Of a stretch of 64,000 bases of DNA, positions 1 to 11,778 are shown one piece after another. The notes beneath the pieces were generated by a model. That model ran no database searches. It worked only from the letters and a program-made list of their open reading frames with translations, and had not been told where the DNA came from. The DNA is taken from NCBI RefSeq assembly GCF_021155775.2, contig NC_060234.1:13133871-13197870 (forward strand). Reading direction: 5' to 3'. The stretch's first letter is position 1; every line of letters begins with the position of its first letter. This stretch comes from Neodiprion pinetum (Eukaryota; Arthropoda; Insecta; Hymenoptera; Diprionidae). A program made the translations under genes and the position numbers.

Positions 1-1140
1 CTCCGCGATGGGTGTAGTGATATTACCCTTTCTCACTGCAATTGCACAATCTGCCGAAGATTCAGTGATTTGTTGTAAAATTTATATTTACCGACATTTT
101 ATTTCAGCTTTGATTCGATCGGTTAATGAAAATCTGAAAATGAGACGTAACGCTTAGATCAATGTGAGTGCAGAAAAGATACTCTTTTGCTAGATACAAA
201 CTTTCCAACCCTGTGGTCCAAACAAAAGATTTAAATAAAATTGGCGAGAAATATAATATCGATGTTGAAATCTACAGTGAGCAACATAATTATCCTTGCA
301 CCTTCGCATCGATACCAATTCTGACCATGTCTGTAGAAAAATTTTCGTAGTATAAATTGCATCATGACTCAACTTGCTTTTGAATTTATGGAAAGTAATT
401 TGCCTAGTGTGGATGAATTTTAATTGTATTCAACTTCACGAGAAAAGCTTGTTGAATTAACTCCAAAAAAAAAACTTTGGGTTAGCTGAAATTTCTTGTT
501 TCACTAGAACCACAGGCAGAATGACGAAATGTAAAAAAATTCCTCCGGATACGGAAAAAAGAAGACGAAAAAGTTGCTAACAACGAGTCGCACACCGGGT
601 TCAATTGGAGCAGCTCGAAAAAACAAGTATCCTTTTGATGTTTGGAACTTTTCACTCGATTCTGAAATACTCCACATAGTGATCCATGCAACAAGTAGAT
701 TATTTAATATTGCAAAGCATTTGAAATGGAAATCAATATAAGCAATGAACACGTCTACGAGGATGTAACTTGTCTTTCTAAATTAAAAACCTGGTTTGAT
801 CTCTTATATTTTTCACAACTCAAAAAGACATGAAACGATACAAACTGTCATTGAGATGATTTCAATTATTGTTATCTGGGCTCCGACTTAGCGATGAAAA
901 CACTCGTAAGAAGTGAAGTTGAACGGAAAAATTCCTACCGATCCGCAAAGTATGACAATAATTCCTATTCAATTGCACAAAGTATTACGCACAACTGTTG
1001 GACCATTACAGAGAAATGGTTGTGGGTTCGAGGCGAGGGATTATTCACTCCTGAAATCAGCCGTACACTTTTGTTTGAAATGAGTTGGTAGTGTCTCAAA
1101 ATGCGTATGAGATTATATGAAGTTATACATGCAATCATTC
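1..1140. other. Unassigned AT-rich sequence
   Basis: No gene, RNA or repeat could be supported here on either strand. Short open frames exist (the longest plus-strand one at 168-350) but have no recognisable motif and no codon-level support. Treated as intergenic or very old repeat DNA. Confidence 0.4.
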
Positions 1141-1335
1141 CTAATGAGCTGAAATCAGTTGTAATCAGCTGACATCAACTGAAATCAATTGAAATCAGTC
1201 AGAGTCAGCTGAAATCCGGTCGAAATTACTTTGAAATCACGTTGAAATCATCTGAAATCACTTTTAAATCATATCAAAACTATCCGAAATCACATCGTAA
1301 TTCCTTTGAAGTCAGATGGAATAACGACGAAATCA
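1141..1335 (+). repeat. Degenerate TGAAATCA decamer array
   Basis: About 17 consecutive units of 10-11 bp sharing the core TGAAATCA, each preceded by two to four variable bases (for example gctgaaatca, attgaaatca, cgttgaaatca). Copies are degenerate, so it would escape a strict tandem-repeat filter. The same core forms a second array at about 20,165-20,437 and a short run near 56,690-56,735, so this is a dispersed minisatellite-like family and not a one-off. Confidence 0.75.
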
Positions 1336-2320
1336 TCACGAGGTTGTTGACAGTCGCAACGCTTTCGACTTCGAGATGTACGACGCATGAGCGCTACCTT
1401 CGGCGGTACATGTTTTTTTTTCATGCGAGCGAGAAGACGAGCATGAATTTACAATATGTATTTAATAAGCGATTAAATCGTGCAGTATAGACACATAATC
1501 TAACAAAGTCAGCGTAGAGCGTGAAACGAGTGAAACCTTAATTAAAACTTGTGAATATTGTTGGTGACAGAGCGAGATTATACTCGAGAATAAATCATAA
1601 TCGAAATGTCCTCTCCGAGTGGCAATAAGGTAAGCTTTTATCAAGTTTTGCTACTAATAAATTCGAAAATAAATTGAAATCGGATTCCAATCAAAGCAAA
1701 GATTAAGGAGAGATTGTTTTGAAGTAAACGCGATAGCGAACGTGTTACGTAAAATTATTATAAGTCAAAGCAAAAATACGAGTATAAATTATAGGCAATA
1801 ATAAGTTCTTCTCGAAGTTGTTAGTTGTTACTATTAGAGATATCTTTTACTCGGGTCATGCCGAGGTGATCAAGTCAGGGTTCTTAGAAACAAGTAAATG
1901 AATTAATCATGAAAGAAATAAATGTAAAAGTAGATAAGTCAATGTGGCGATGGCAAATATTTTTTAAACTGAAGAAAATACAGGAAATTTCCGAGTCTTT
2001 CAATCGAGCTTCCGATCTTTACTCGCAGGATGTTTACAAGAAGTATTGAAGGCGAGATCATGAGGGTATGTTCCGAGGGGAAAATAACTCGAGATTTCAG
2101 TGAAACTATAAGTTTTTTAGTTGAATTAATTAAAATTAATTCATGTAATTCGATTTAATTTTTTCATTCCGAATGAATTTTTTAAAATGAATGAATTTCA
2201 AATTTTTTTTCTTGACGATTCGCGATAATTCACTATAATTTTTTAATTTAATTAAAAAAAATTTGACTCCATTCTTTTGTATTTCTTGTTAATTGAAGTC
2301 AATTTTCCTTTTAATTCAAC
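1336..2320. other. Unassigned; grades into TTAATT-rich simple sequence
   Basis: No supported gene. From about 2,100 the sequence becomes cryptically simple, rich in TTAATT and AATTCA words. The same texture resumes at about 3,030-3,200 on the far side of the small element at 2,325-3,023, showing that the element landed inside a simple-sequence tract. Confidence 0.5.
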
Positions 2321-2324
2321 TTAA

Positions 2325-3023
2325 GGCTGATTCCATTTCAAACCACCCAGCAAGGTCGGAACGAAAAATTCAAACGACTTGTAAATAATTTATATGATTC
2401 TTTGGGTAATTTAAGGGGACCCGTATTTGGTCATTTCGCTCTAAAAAAAATTCGTCTCTGCACGGCTATTACCATTTTTTGTCAAAAACTCGTTTTTACA
2501 GATTCCATAAATTTACTTTTTTTTTTAAAGTGCTATAACTTTCGAACGAATTAACGGATTTGAGTGATTTTATTTTCAAAATTTGCGTATTTTTATCTTC
2601 TTTCAGAAGATTCTAAGTTCAGGAAGATCGGCACAAAATCGCCGGAGTTATTCAACGTAATGTAAAATAATCCGAAGAAATTCAACCCCGATTTTCGGGA
2701 ATTGCATTTTTTTTTCTCTCCCAATTTTTTCTCGAATAGTTCTTTAAAGGTACTAACTCTTTGCACAAGTTTAGTTAGCGGATTAGTTCTGTAAAAAGAG
2801 TTATGAATTTTTCAATATCACGAATTTTTGATATTTTCAGGTAGCTTATATTTTGTACTGTAAATTGATTTCTTTATATCGCTACATTGTTTCTTTCTGT
2901 TTATTACATATTTACGACGAAATGAGTAGGTAGGAAAAGTATGAAAAATCCCTTCAAAAATAAGACTATATTTGTTGAATTATTCGTCCCGACCTTGCTG
3001 GGCGGTTTGAAATGGAACCAGCT
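2325..3023. mobile_element. Non-autonomous element with TTAA target duplication (MITE)
   Basis: About 42-bp terminal inverted repeats: the left end starts GGCTGATTCCATTTCAAACC and the right end, read on the minus strand, starts AGCTGGTTCCATTTCAAACC; both continue into CCAGCAAGGTCGG. The element is flanked by TTAA at 2,321-2,324 and 3,024-3,027. It is 699 bp long with no coding capacity. TTAA duplication is typical of the piggyBac and Kolobok groups; which one is not decided by the ends alone. Confidence 0.85.
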
Positions 3024-3199
3024 TTAATTTTGGCATTTCAATTCAATTTCTTACTTCGATAATTCTAGCACGAATCCAAACCAATTCAAATCAATTTGAC
3101 TTAATTTTCCGTAATTCAGTTATTTTTTGATTGATTCTCATTGTTCCAGTTAATTTCTGTTAATTCGGTTAATTCACTTTAATTTAGGTGCATCACAAT

Positions 3200-4330
3200 T
3201 ATTTCATAAACCTATGCACATTAATTCAGCGCGTTATTTCCTCGTCAGTACGTCCGGCTTCAACTTCGCAAAATATGGTCCTTTCTGTATTTTTCTATGA
3301 CCGGACTATTATTTAAAATGAAAGGCTTGTGGGATTAGAGATATCGTACGTAAAAGAATGATCCAATTCATTGAATCGTACCACCATAAAAAAGAATACT
3401 ACGGTGTATTTCATCAAGTCCCAGATAAATTTCAGTTACATGAGTCAAACTTGAGTCAAATACGAGGTTAAATCTAGCACTTAGCTCTCGACCTAGCCGA
3501 AGACTGCCGCGTTGAAAAATTACCTTAGCCACACGAATTCAGTCTATAGAGCAAAGAATCCTCCAAAAACTATTCAGCTCAAAAGGTCCTGTGAGCAGCC
3601 GAATAGCATAAAGCTCTCAGCGATCGACATTCAATCTGAAACGATAAAACTAACAAAGCTTGTCCAGGGGTATATGAAATCTTTAAGTGGTGACGAAAAT
3701 TATAGCGAAACGAATGGAAGAAAATTATCAGCTGCCAATATTTTATCAATGTATCAGTATTAGGCGAATACAATGGCGAGAATCTACCAGTCAGCTTCAC
3801 CTATACAGCGAAGCGCTCTTTGCGAAAATAATCACGTCAAAATCACAAAATTTAGTACTGAGAATGGTAAGGAGAAGCGATGGATCATCATAAACTTCAA
3901 AAGACATTTAAAAAAATCATTTCAAAGATCGAAAAACTTATAAAATTTGTTGAACCCTTCAACGAAAAAATCCAGCACAATATTGTGTATCTATCCAAGT
4001 CGTAATGCCGTTCATGATATGTCAACGGTAGGAGTAAATCGAGATAGAACATCACTTATTTGCAACAACTTTCCTGTTCTAAGTTCTGCAGTTGATTCAA
4101 ACATACTGTTCAGTGCCTGAGCGTCGTTTTGTGCCCGTGTCATTGCGATCTCCGTGCGAGCCGCGCTCGAACGATTCGTCTCCGCAGGGATGCCAAATCT
4201 CGCGTAGATGAGGAGGCGAGCGCGCATCACGCATTTTTTAAAACAGTCGAGTTAAGTCGTCCGTCTAGTGATGATCGTGAGTGACGCCGTGCGTTCTCTC
4301 GTACCACGACCAAAAGACGAGAGGCCCAAA
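3200..4330. other. Unassigned stretch with one small unrecognised ORF
   Basis: No recognised feature. A plus-strand frame at 3,512-3,763 (83 codons) has no motif I know. The stretch 4,040-4,330 is clearly more GC-rich than its surroundings, which hints at an insertion or an old coding or LTR segment, but no boundary could be set. Confidence 0.3.
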
Positions 4331-4335
4331 TATCC

Positions 4336-4530
4336 TCTCGTATACGTTCGCTCTACGGAGTAAGGTAGATAAGTACGGCCCGAGTGTCTCTCATTCTACA
4401 CGGGACCGAGTGCCCATACACGCATACCAAGGGTCTTGCACCCTTCCATCATACAACGAGCCCGAGCGCTCTTGGTGTACTACCAACACCAATCATACTC
4501 TCATACACGTTCGCTCCTCGGAGTAAGGCA
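4336..4530 (+). repeat. Two-copy direct repeat, about 158-bp period
   Basis: A roughly 31-bp block (ctctcgtatacgttcgctct then cggagtaagg) at about 4,340-4,370 recurs with several changes at about 4,498-4,528. It lies in a locally GC-rich, C/T-biased tract. Downstream (4,605-4,800) there is an AATAAA at about 4,737. This could be part of an old LTR, but no second LTR was found. Confidence 0.4.
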
Positions 4531-4933
4531 AACGCAAATCATACGAAATTCGATCGAATCGAATAAAACAAAAATCGCAATACGAAACGCACTCGAGATC
4601 GCGGTGGCATGAGCCAAACGGGCTGTAACCGGCATATACACATTCATATACACAATCGACACATGCTTTTATACGTTTACAAATACACGTTCATACTTCG
4701 TGGGTTTTTATGCCGCAAGGCTTTTCCCACAAGAGCCAATAAACATTCATAATTCGATGGCTCAAACGCGAGAGTTTTTTATTCAAGAAAACCTCAACCT
4801 CTATCCTTCACCCTAATAAAAAGGGTTCAATTCAAAACTACGAGGCAACTTCGCCTATGAAGAAGCTTCGACTATACACATACTGTAGAACCGCAATGGC
4901 GACGATATGAAACTGAGATGTACGATGAGTTGA

Positions 4934-5457
4934 TTGACGCTAGCGCGAGCGTTTATGGTGTTTTCATCACTGAGGCCAAAACTACTACGATTGCAGACGC
5001 AATATTCGTTACATCAAGTTCCACTCCTACAATTGGTTCAGTCTGCTGTAGGGGGGAAATTAACTCGCCCTGCGTTCTTAACTGTGGTAAACTGCACTCT
5101 TTTGGATACAATTCGTAGAGTTCAGAAGATTCATCTACAAGGTGATATAGCGAATAACGAACAGTTGAATTTTGATTTCTATCGTGTCAAAAAAGTGCAA
5201 CACCTTTTACGGCTGGTAAGCGATAATAATGACATAGATTATTTCAGGAGACTTCCAGGATATACCGATATAGAAGAAGCTGTTAAAAAAAGTCAAAAAC
5301 GATGTATTTTTGCTGAGTACGGATCTTGGAATGATATTACATGTGTCTGACTGTGATACCATCGCTGTTAAAGATGTGGAAATTGTCTTAGAGCATCAGC
5401 AGGATGACAAGCAGGATGCTGACGTTCCAAGTGTTTCATTTGTCAGTGAAGCATGAT
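4934..5457 (+). pseudogene. Decayed coding region, unknown protein
   Basis: A 138-codon open frame at 4,934-5,350 is followed, after a one-base frame change near 5,335, by a continued open frame to a TGA at about 5,455. The second part is rich in D, E and Q (for example VLEHQQDDKQDAD) and looks protein-like. I do not recognise the family. The 5' part also overlaps another open frame (4,918-5,118), so the true frame upstream of about 5,120 is unsure. It may belong with the fragment at 5,620-5,994. It could be a host pseudogene or a transposon-carried gene. Confidence 0.4.
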
Positions 5458-5619
5458 CTGAAAACACTGCAGAATTAATTCACGATTTGATCAGACTCAA
5501 TAGTATCGACGGGAGACTGGAATTCCGTGTTGGCTCCTGAATAAAAACTCATCTTCATTAACCGGTGACAGGGTTCAACGAATACGCGAGTCAGAATCCA
5601 AATAATACGACAAAAGTAT

Positions 5620-5994
5620 CACCTTAAATTTAGATTTCCATTCTGCCAAGAAATACGACGAAATTAGCACTGTGGATTGGTGTTTGTGCCGAAAAATCAA
5701 CAACGATGAGAATCTTATTGGACTTATTCTCAGTTTTGCTTATGTTAAAGGGACAAAACGGAAATCGTGAGAATACTCGAACGATTTCGCCCGAATTAAA
5801 GAAAACAAAAAGCCATAGGAGTGCTCTGCGATTAGTACAATTTCAATTCGGATGAATGTGTTCATAGTGAGCCTGTAGGAGTCCATGGTTGTATCGATAT
5901 GGTGAATTATATTAACTCTTTGCGCTCCAACTATCGAAGAAACCGGCTTCAGGTAAACCCCAAAGTTTTTGCAATAATTAAATATAAAATTTAG
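5620..5994 (+). pseudogene. Decayed coding fragment, unknown protein
   Basis: Two protein-like blocks on the plus strand. The first reads through FHSAKKYDEISTVDWCLC and LIGLILSFAYVKGTKRK before a TGA near 5,767. The second, in another frame from about 5,817, reads through PVGVHGCIDMVNYINSLRS and ends NPKVFAIIKYKI at a TAG near 5,992. Composition is that of a real folded protein rather than random translation, but stops and a frameshift show it is dead. No family could be named. Confidence 0.4.
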
Positions 5995-6375
5995 GTCATA
6001 ATATCACGATATTCTAGTTGTTATTTTGATATTAGTCTTACATTATTATTAGTCTTTTTTTTTGCTTTGAATGCTGTTAGTCGTTGTATTGATTTTATTC
6101 AATTTCGCGTTCATAGCGTTTTATGCGAGGTTTCATGCTTAGTTTCATGAGTCCTTATAGTACGAACCACTGTGAGAAATACTATTCTAATTTTATTTAT
6201 TTATACGATAGATATTGTTTGTGTGTTATTTATGTAATTGTAAACTATAATATTAATGTTTGTTTAATATATGTAATATATTAAACTAATTGAGGTGAGA
6301 TGACAAAATGGACTTAAAGCAATATATATCGCAATATACTGACCCTCGTCAGATCTCATTTAACGCTTAAGAAGT
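5995..6375. other. Unassigned AT-rich sequence
   Basis: Nothing supported; very AT-rich, with ATG-poor frames and short TA-rich runs around 6,180-6,290. Confidence 0.4.
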
Positions 6376-6591
6376 AGGGGAGAGCAGGGCAAAGTATGTA
6401 GCTTAGATAAAAAGTGAGACATTTTTTGTTTACCTCAGGAAGCTTTTTTCTTTGAACATTTTTGGAAATTTGCTTACATCAAAAATCTTTTTTCATCGAA
6501 ATTATTTTCTTTTTTTGAAGAGAGAAGATTATTAAGGGGAAAAAATAATGTTCAATTTTCAATTGAGGTGCCCACTTTGCCCCTCTCTCCG
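6376..6591. mobile_element. Small inverted-repeat element (MITE-like)
   Basis: The left end reads GGGGAGAGCAGGGCAAAGTA and the minus strand of the right end reads GGAGAGAGGGGCAAAGTG, about 18-20 bp with a few mismatches. Total about 216 bp, non-coding. No convincing target duplication was seen, so exact ends are approximate. Confidence 0.55.
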
Positions 6592-7063
6592 TTACCTATT
6601 ATGAACTGATATAAAAAGTACACTTATTTTTCCCTATTTATATATTTACATTGTACTCTTCTCTATTTATATAGTATATTTTATGAATTATAACTCTAGC
6701 GAAAAGTACAATTGTTATGTTTCGTTCATGTATACCTAATATAGGTATATGTTGTTAACGTATATGTATATGTGTTACTATGAACAGAAATATTATTGGT
6801 TTGTTCAATATGCTTTTTAAAAATTGTGTCGGTTATGATTTCATCGTTGCACAGAAGTCTTCATCAAGCAATTAAGATATACAACTTTCCATAGACAATT
6901 ATGTGCGAGATTACATCCCTGAACTTCATTTTACTTCCTTTGAGTTGTTATGTACTTCCGATTTGTCGCAAAATTCAAATTTATCGTCATAGAAAATTAG
7001 TGTTGAGAGAAATGGTTTTCTGTTGACATGAAAAATGTGTCGTAAAATTGATTCGACTTTGTA
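6592..7063. other. Unassigned AT-rich flank of the Polinton
   Basis: No gene or repeat supported. It ends directly at the left target-site duplication of the Polinton. Confidence 0.4.
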
Positions 7064-7069
7064 ATAGTG
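7064..7069. repeat. Left target-site duplication ATAGTG
   Basis: ATAGTG immediately precedes the terminal AG of the left inverted repeat, and the identical hexamer follows the terminal CT of the right repeat at 19,645-19,650. Six-base duplications are the known signature of Polinton/Maverick integration. Confidence 0.93.
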
Positions 7070-7854
7070 AGTAGTATAACAAGGCCGGTTCTGGATAGAA
7101 ACACCTTCTTTACCGACCAAGCCGACCAATTCGTCTATCCGTGCATCCCAAACGCAAACCCTTGAAGGTTACCCCCACTCTCGTAGAATAAAATGTGCTC
7201 TGCCGACCGCTCGTCGGTAAGAAAATCTACCAAATGACCATGATCATCGGTAAAAAATCCTCCAAATGACCATGATTGTCGGTAAGAAATCCTCCAAATG
7301 ACCATGATCGTTGGTAAAAAATGCCTCAAATTGCAGTGGTATTACCCCTTGCGGGATAAATTGTGCTCTTTGTCGGTAAAGAAAATCATGCCATCAAGCG
7401 GGATCGATAACTGCATTACCAAGCGCACTCCGTGAATCCTCAGGCGCTCAAGCGGATCCCGTGGATCTTCAAACGTTCGACCGAGAATCCTGGCATGTGT
7501 CAGGTTTTGAGAGCTTCCAGAAGGTTCGAGAAGATTCTCACGGCCCTGAACGAATGTAGGCTGACAAACAATGCGTTCGACAAGTTTCGACTTGACGGCG
7601 AGCGGCATGCGTTCAAAGGATTTCGGTGCGACGTTGAATTCTGGAAGGTTCTGAAATTTGTATGCGGATGCTTCAACTCTGAACGAATGTAGGCTGACAA
7701 ACAATGCGTTCGACAAGTTTCGACTTGACGGCGAGCGGTCCGGGACCGTGAGAAAGAGCTTCTTGGACCCTAAGAGATTCTCGGAATCGTCCGACGAGTT
7801 TCGACTTGACGGCGAGCGGCCTGCGGACGACGGATTGCGGTGCGACGTTGAGTT
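7070..7854 (+). repeat. Left terminal inverted repeat of the Polinton
   Basis: Matches the minus strand of 18,967-19,644. It is about 100 bp longer than the right copy because a block of about 130 bp (around 7,550-7,690, including GAACGAATGTAGGCTGACAA) is repeated internally at about 7,681-7,735. The phrase CGACTTGACGGCGAGCGG occurs three times (about 7,588, 7,720 and 7,803). Confidence 0.9.
7214..7330 (+). repeat. Subterminal tandem repeats, about 32 bp x 4
   Basis: Four units of about 32-33 bp built on TCGGTAAGAAATCCTCCAAA followed by TGACCATGAT. Equivalent units lie in the right inverted repeat at about 19,390-19,505. They may serve as protein-binding sites near the ends, but that is inference. 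Confidence 0.75.
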
Positions 7855-7898
7855 CGTGAGCCCTGTGAAGGAGCCGCCTCGATGTGTGAGTCACGTCG

Positions 7899-9245
7899 AT
7901 GCTTACCCATAAAAGGGACTGTGTCAGCGTAGAGCGGTCATTCTCGAGCAAGCTTTGCAACTCTATCTTTGTCGAGTGCGTCATCGAAAGAAGAAGAAAC
8001 ATGGATTCCGAGAAGTGTTTGAAATTGATACAAATCATGGAAACGGCGTTCAAAATTTTATCTGAAAAATCGTCACCGGCAGAGATTGCAAAATGGATTC
8101 AATTCGGAATCCAAAATACCAGGTTTTTGAATAAAATCTTATGCAACAACGCCTCAACGATCGGGGAGAAGACAAGAATTTTGACTATAATTGGAATTCT
8201 GAAATCGTTGACAGTCAAATTTCAACAATTTCAAAAAGTGGGTGACGGATTACGAAGCCAACGAAGAAGCGATCGAGTACGGTGGGAAGATTTGGAGACA
8301 GCTTTCGAGAGCCGAATTCGAACGGGAGCCAGTATCAATCTGCGGAATAAAGATTTGAACAAGTTTTCGGAAGATGCGACACACCTCGTCGTTGCAAGAA
8401 TGAAGAAAATGCTACGAAAAGTGGAAAGTTTAAAAGCAAACTGTGTCTTGTGTTGTAAATTCAATATAACGAAAAACGTCGAACTTGTTGAAGAAATGAA
8501 ATATTTTAACACCAGAAACCAGATCATCCTCCAGCTAGCTAACATACACGGGTGGTTCAAAGAGAACGTAAAGCAAAAAGTGTTGACCAAGGTGGAAGAT
8601 TTTCAAGAGAGAGACTCTGGTTGGTCGCTGACTGAAATAATCAATTTGACTGTGAATATCAACAAGTACGTGCCACTACGAGGCAGTGGGTTCACATACA
8701 CACCACTACCCTAAGATATTCAAGATAAGAAGGCTGTCGTCAACATCCGTGACAGCGACTCGTATTGCTTTCTATGGTCGGTCACCGCAGCCCTCTTTCT
8801 AGCCAACAACAATCCTAGCGAACTCACTTCATATCCGCATTTCAGCTCAGTGCTACAATACGACGGTTTGCATTTTCCAATGTCTTTGGACTAGATTCCA
8901 AGATTTGAGAAACTTGACAAGCTTTCAATTAACATTTATGGTATAGATAGTACGGAAAAACAAAAGCGCAGTGAAATTGTACCCATTTATTTAAGCCGAA
9001 ACAAGTCTCATAAACCTACAATCCATCTTTTAGTAATAGAGTCTGAAATCGACGATGATGATGATGGTATGGAAAATATTGACAAGAATGTAACACATCA
9101 TTTTGCATGGATTCGGAATTTATCGCGGTTGACAAGTTCTCAAATTTCTAAACATAAGCATCGTACTTGGTTGTGCGATAGATGTTTGACTCACTTTCAA
9201 TCTGAAAGGTGTTTGTTCAAGCACAATGTAGATTGCATGAATTAG
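7899..9245 (+). pseudogene. pPolB: Polinton DNA polymerase B, N-terminal region (broken)
   Basis: N-terminal region of the Polinton protein-primed family B DNA polymerase. The first open stretch is 271 codons; the likelier start is the ATG at 8,001, in the context AAACATGG, because the upstream 34 codons look non-conserved. The frame then runs on through TAA at 8,712, TAG at 8,892 and TAG at 9,243. Between the stops the translation stays typical of insect Polinton polymerases, with blocks such as SDSYCFLWSVTAALF and a C2H2-like CDRCL...H cluster near the end. Just downstream (about 9,300-9,330) the frame shifts to that of the exonuclease part. Because the sequence stays collinear and only single stops are seen, this is point decay and not truncation. 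In a live copy this region would carry the terminal-protein-like and other N-terminal functions; that is inference. Confidence 0.85.
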
Positions 9246-9300
9246 AACAAAACAAAAGTTATCTTACCAGCAAAAGAGGACAAGATTCTCAAATTTAAAA

Positions 9301-11778
9301 ATTTCACAACACAAAGAAACCGTTCCGTTCTGCGTTTACGCAGATCTAGAATGTTTACTGCAGCGCACAAATGAAAGTTATGGAGAAAATAGAGCAATTT
9401 ATCAGAAGCACCTTCCGTATAGTATAGCTGACTATCTACATTGTGCGATTGACGATTCGTTTTCAAAATTCAAAATTAATCGCGGAGAAACTTGCATCCA
9501 ATGGCTTGTGAATGAGTTAAAGGAATTGGCACATTAGTTAGGGGGATATTACAAGACTGTTGTACCGATAGAACCACTAAATTTCAATCAGATCAACGAA
9601 TTTGATTTATCGGCGGTCTGTCATATTTGTGAAAAACCGTTTACACCCACAGACGTGAAACATCGGGATCACTGTCATTTCACGGGAAAGTACCGTGGTG
9701 CTGCTCACCGCAGCTGTAATCTAAATTACCAAAATTCGCACACTATCCCAGTGATATTCCACAATCTGTCGGGTTACGATTCGCATTTTCTGATGGAAGC
9801 CCTGGCAACGTCATTCGAAGGTACTGTTAAACTATTACCTGTTGATAAAGAAAAGTACATTTCCTTCACTACATTCGTTAAGGGAACGGATGAAACGTTC
9901 CGTTTCATAGATTCGTACCGTTTCATGCCTAGCAGCCTCGATAAATTATCATCGCATCTGGACGATTGTCAAAAAACAATAACACGAAAATTCTGCAGTA
10001 GCTTGAACAAATTTCAGCTATTGACTAGAAAAGGTGTCTTCCCGTACGAATACATAGACAGTTGGGAGAAGCTCAAGGAGAAACATTTACCAGTCGAAGA
10101 ACAGTTTTATTCAAAATTGAATGACCGGAATTTATCAGACGACGATTACACACACGCGTGCGACGTATGGCAAACTTTTAACGTCCAAACTTTGGGAGAG
10201 TATTCGGACTTGTATTTACAGACGGACGTGTTTTTACTGGCTGACGTTTTCCAAAATTTTCGACAGAATTGTTGGACGACGTATAAACTAGACCCATTAC
10301 ATTACTACACAGCGCCCGGTCTGTCGTTTGATGCAATGTTGAAATGTTCAGGCATCGAACTCGAGTTTCTCACCGACATGGACATGGTCATGTTCATCGA
10401 AAAAGGTATTTGAGGTGGTGTGTCACAGTATTCGAACACATACGCAAAGGCCAACAATAGATATGTGGGAGAGGAATTCGATCCTGAGGTCGGAGAATCT
10501 TATCTCATGTGCTTTGACGTTAATAATTTGTACGGTGCTGCTATGAGCTTTGCTCTGCCATACAGTTCCTTTGAATGGGTATCAGACTTCAGACAATGCG
10601 ACGTTCTCACCATCTCGGACGATGCGGAGTTTGGTTACATGCTGGAGGTAGATTTGGAATATCTTGCGAAACTGCATGAAACTCATGAAGATTTACCATT
10701 GTGTCCGAAGCACTATGTACCTCCGACTTCGAACAATCAACAGCCAAAATTGACGTCCACGCCATTTTCCAAGAAAAACTTCGTTGTTCACTATAGCGTT
10801 TTGAAACAATGCTTACAATTAGGCTTAAAATTACTCAAAATTCACAGAGATCTCAAATTCAGGCAAACCTCGTGGCTCAAAAACTATATAGATTTGGAAA
10901 CCAATTTGCGGAAAAAATCTCACAACGAATTCAAGAACAATTTTTAAAAACTGATGAACAACGCAGTTTTTGGCAAAACAATGGAAAACCTGCGAAAGTA
11001 CAGAGATGTTCGATTGATCACCGAATGGGATGGACGGTACGGTGTTAGAGCTACCATAGCCAAACCTAATTTTCACAGCTGCACCGTTTTCGACAAAGAG
11101 ATGATTATCGTCGAAATGAGTAAGACGAAAGTCAAGTTGAATAAACCATTGTATGCAGGTTTCTCCATCCTGGATCTGTCTCAAACATATATCGATGATT
11201 TTCATTATAATTATATTAAGCAGAAATTTGGCAACCAAGCAAAATTAATGTATACGGATACCGACAGTTTGATTTACAACTTTACCGTCCCCGACATATA
11301 CGAACATATGAAGGAGGACTTGCATAAATTCGATACGTCTGATTATCTGCTTAACAACGCTTATGGAATTCCTCGAGCGAACTAAAAAGTTCTCGGCTTA
11401 ATGAAAGACGAGAATAACGGGAAAATAATTTTGGAATTTGTAGGATTAAGAGCAAAATTGTACGCATTCCGAGTCTTGGGAGATGAGAAAGACAATAAAC
11501 GTACCAAAGGTGTTAGAGGATCAGCGTTGAGGAAAATAACTTTCAACGATGATTTGGAATGTGCGTTGAAACGTGAAAATTTGTCCACAAATCAGTATTT
11601 GATATCAAGTCGACAGCACGAGGTATACACTGTAAAACAGCAGAAAGTGGCACTGAGCTGGAATGACGAGAAGCGGATCGTATTTCATAACACAACCGAC
11701 ACGCTTCCGTGGGGTTACAAGCCTGCACCTCAGCTTTGTAATTACCGTATCGTAATCTATGTAGGACTTAATTTATAA
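9301..11778 (+). pseudogene. pPolB: Polinton DNA polymerase B, exonuclease and polymerase domains (broken)
   Basis: Catalytic part of the protein-primed DNA polymerase that replicates the element. In order: Exo I (VYADLECLL, about 9,336), a zinc-binding HNH-like insert (CHICEKPF...HCHFTGKYRGAAHRSCN), Exo II (FHNLSGYDSHF), Exo III region (YLQTDVFLLAD), polymerase motif A (FDVNNLYGAAM, about 10,505), motif B (NNAVFGKTMENL, about 10,957) and motif C (YTDTDSLIY, about 11,250). All lie in one frame, but that frame is cut by TAG 9,535, TGA 10,411, TAA 10,945 and TAA 11,383 before the final stop at 11,776. All catalytic motifs survive, so loss of function comes from the stops. It converges on the integrase gene; an AATAAA lies at about 11,920. 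Confidence 0.95.

Noticed and set aside
7342..7912. Several overlapping frames in the left Polinton end on both strands
   Set aside because: They lie in the inverted repeat, repeat the same peptide through the internal duplication, and have mirror frames in the right repeat; not genes.
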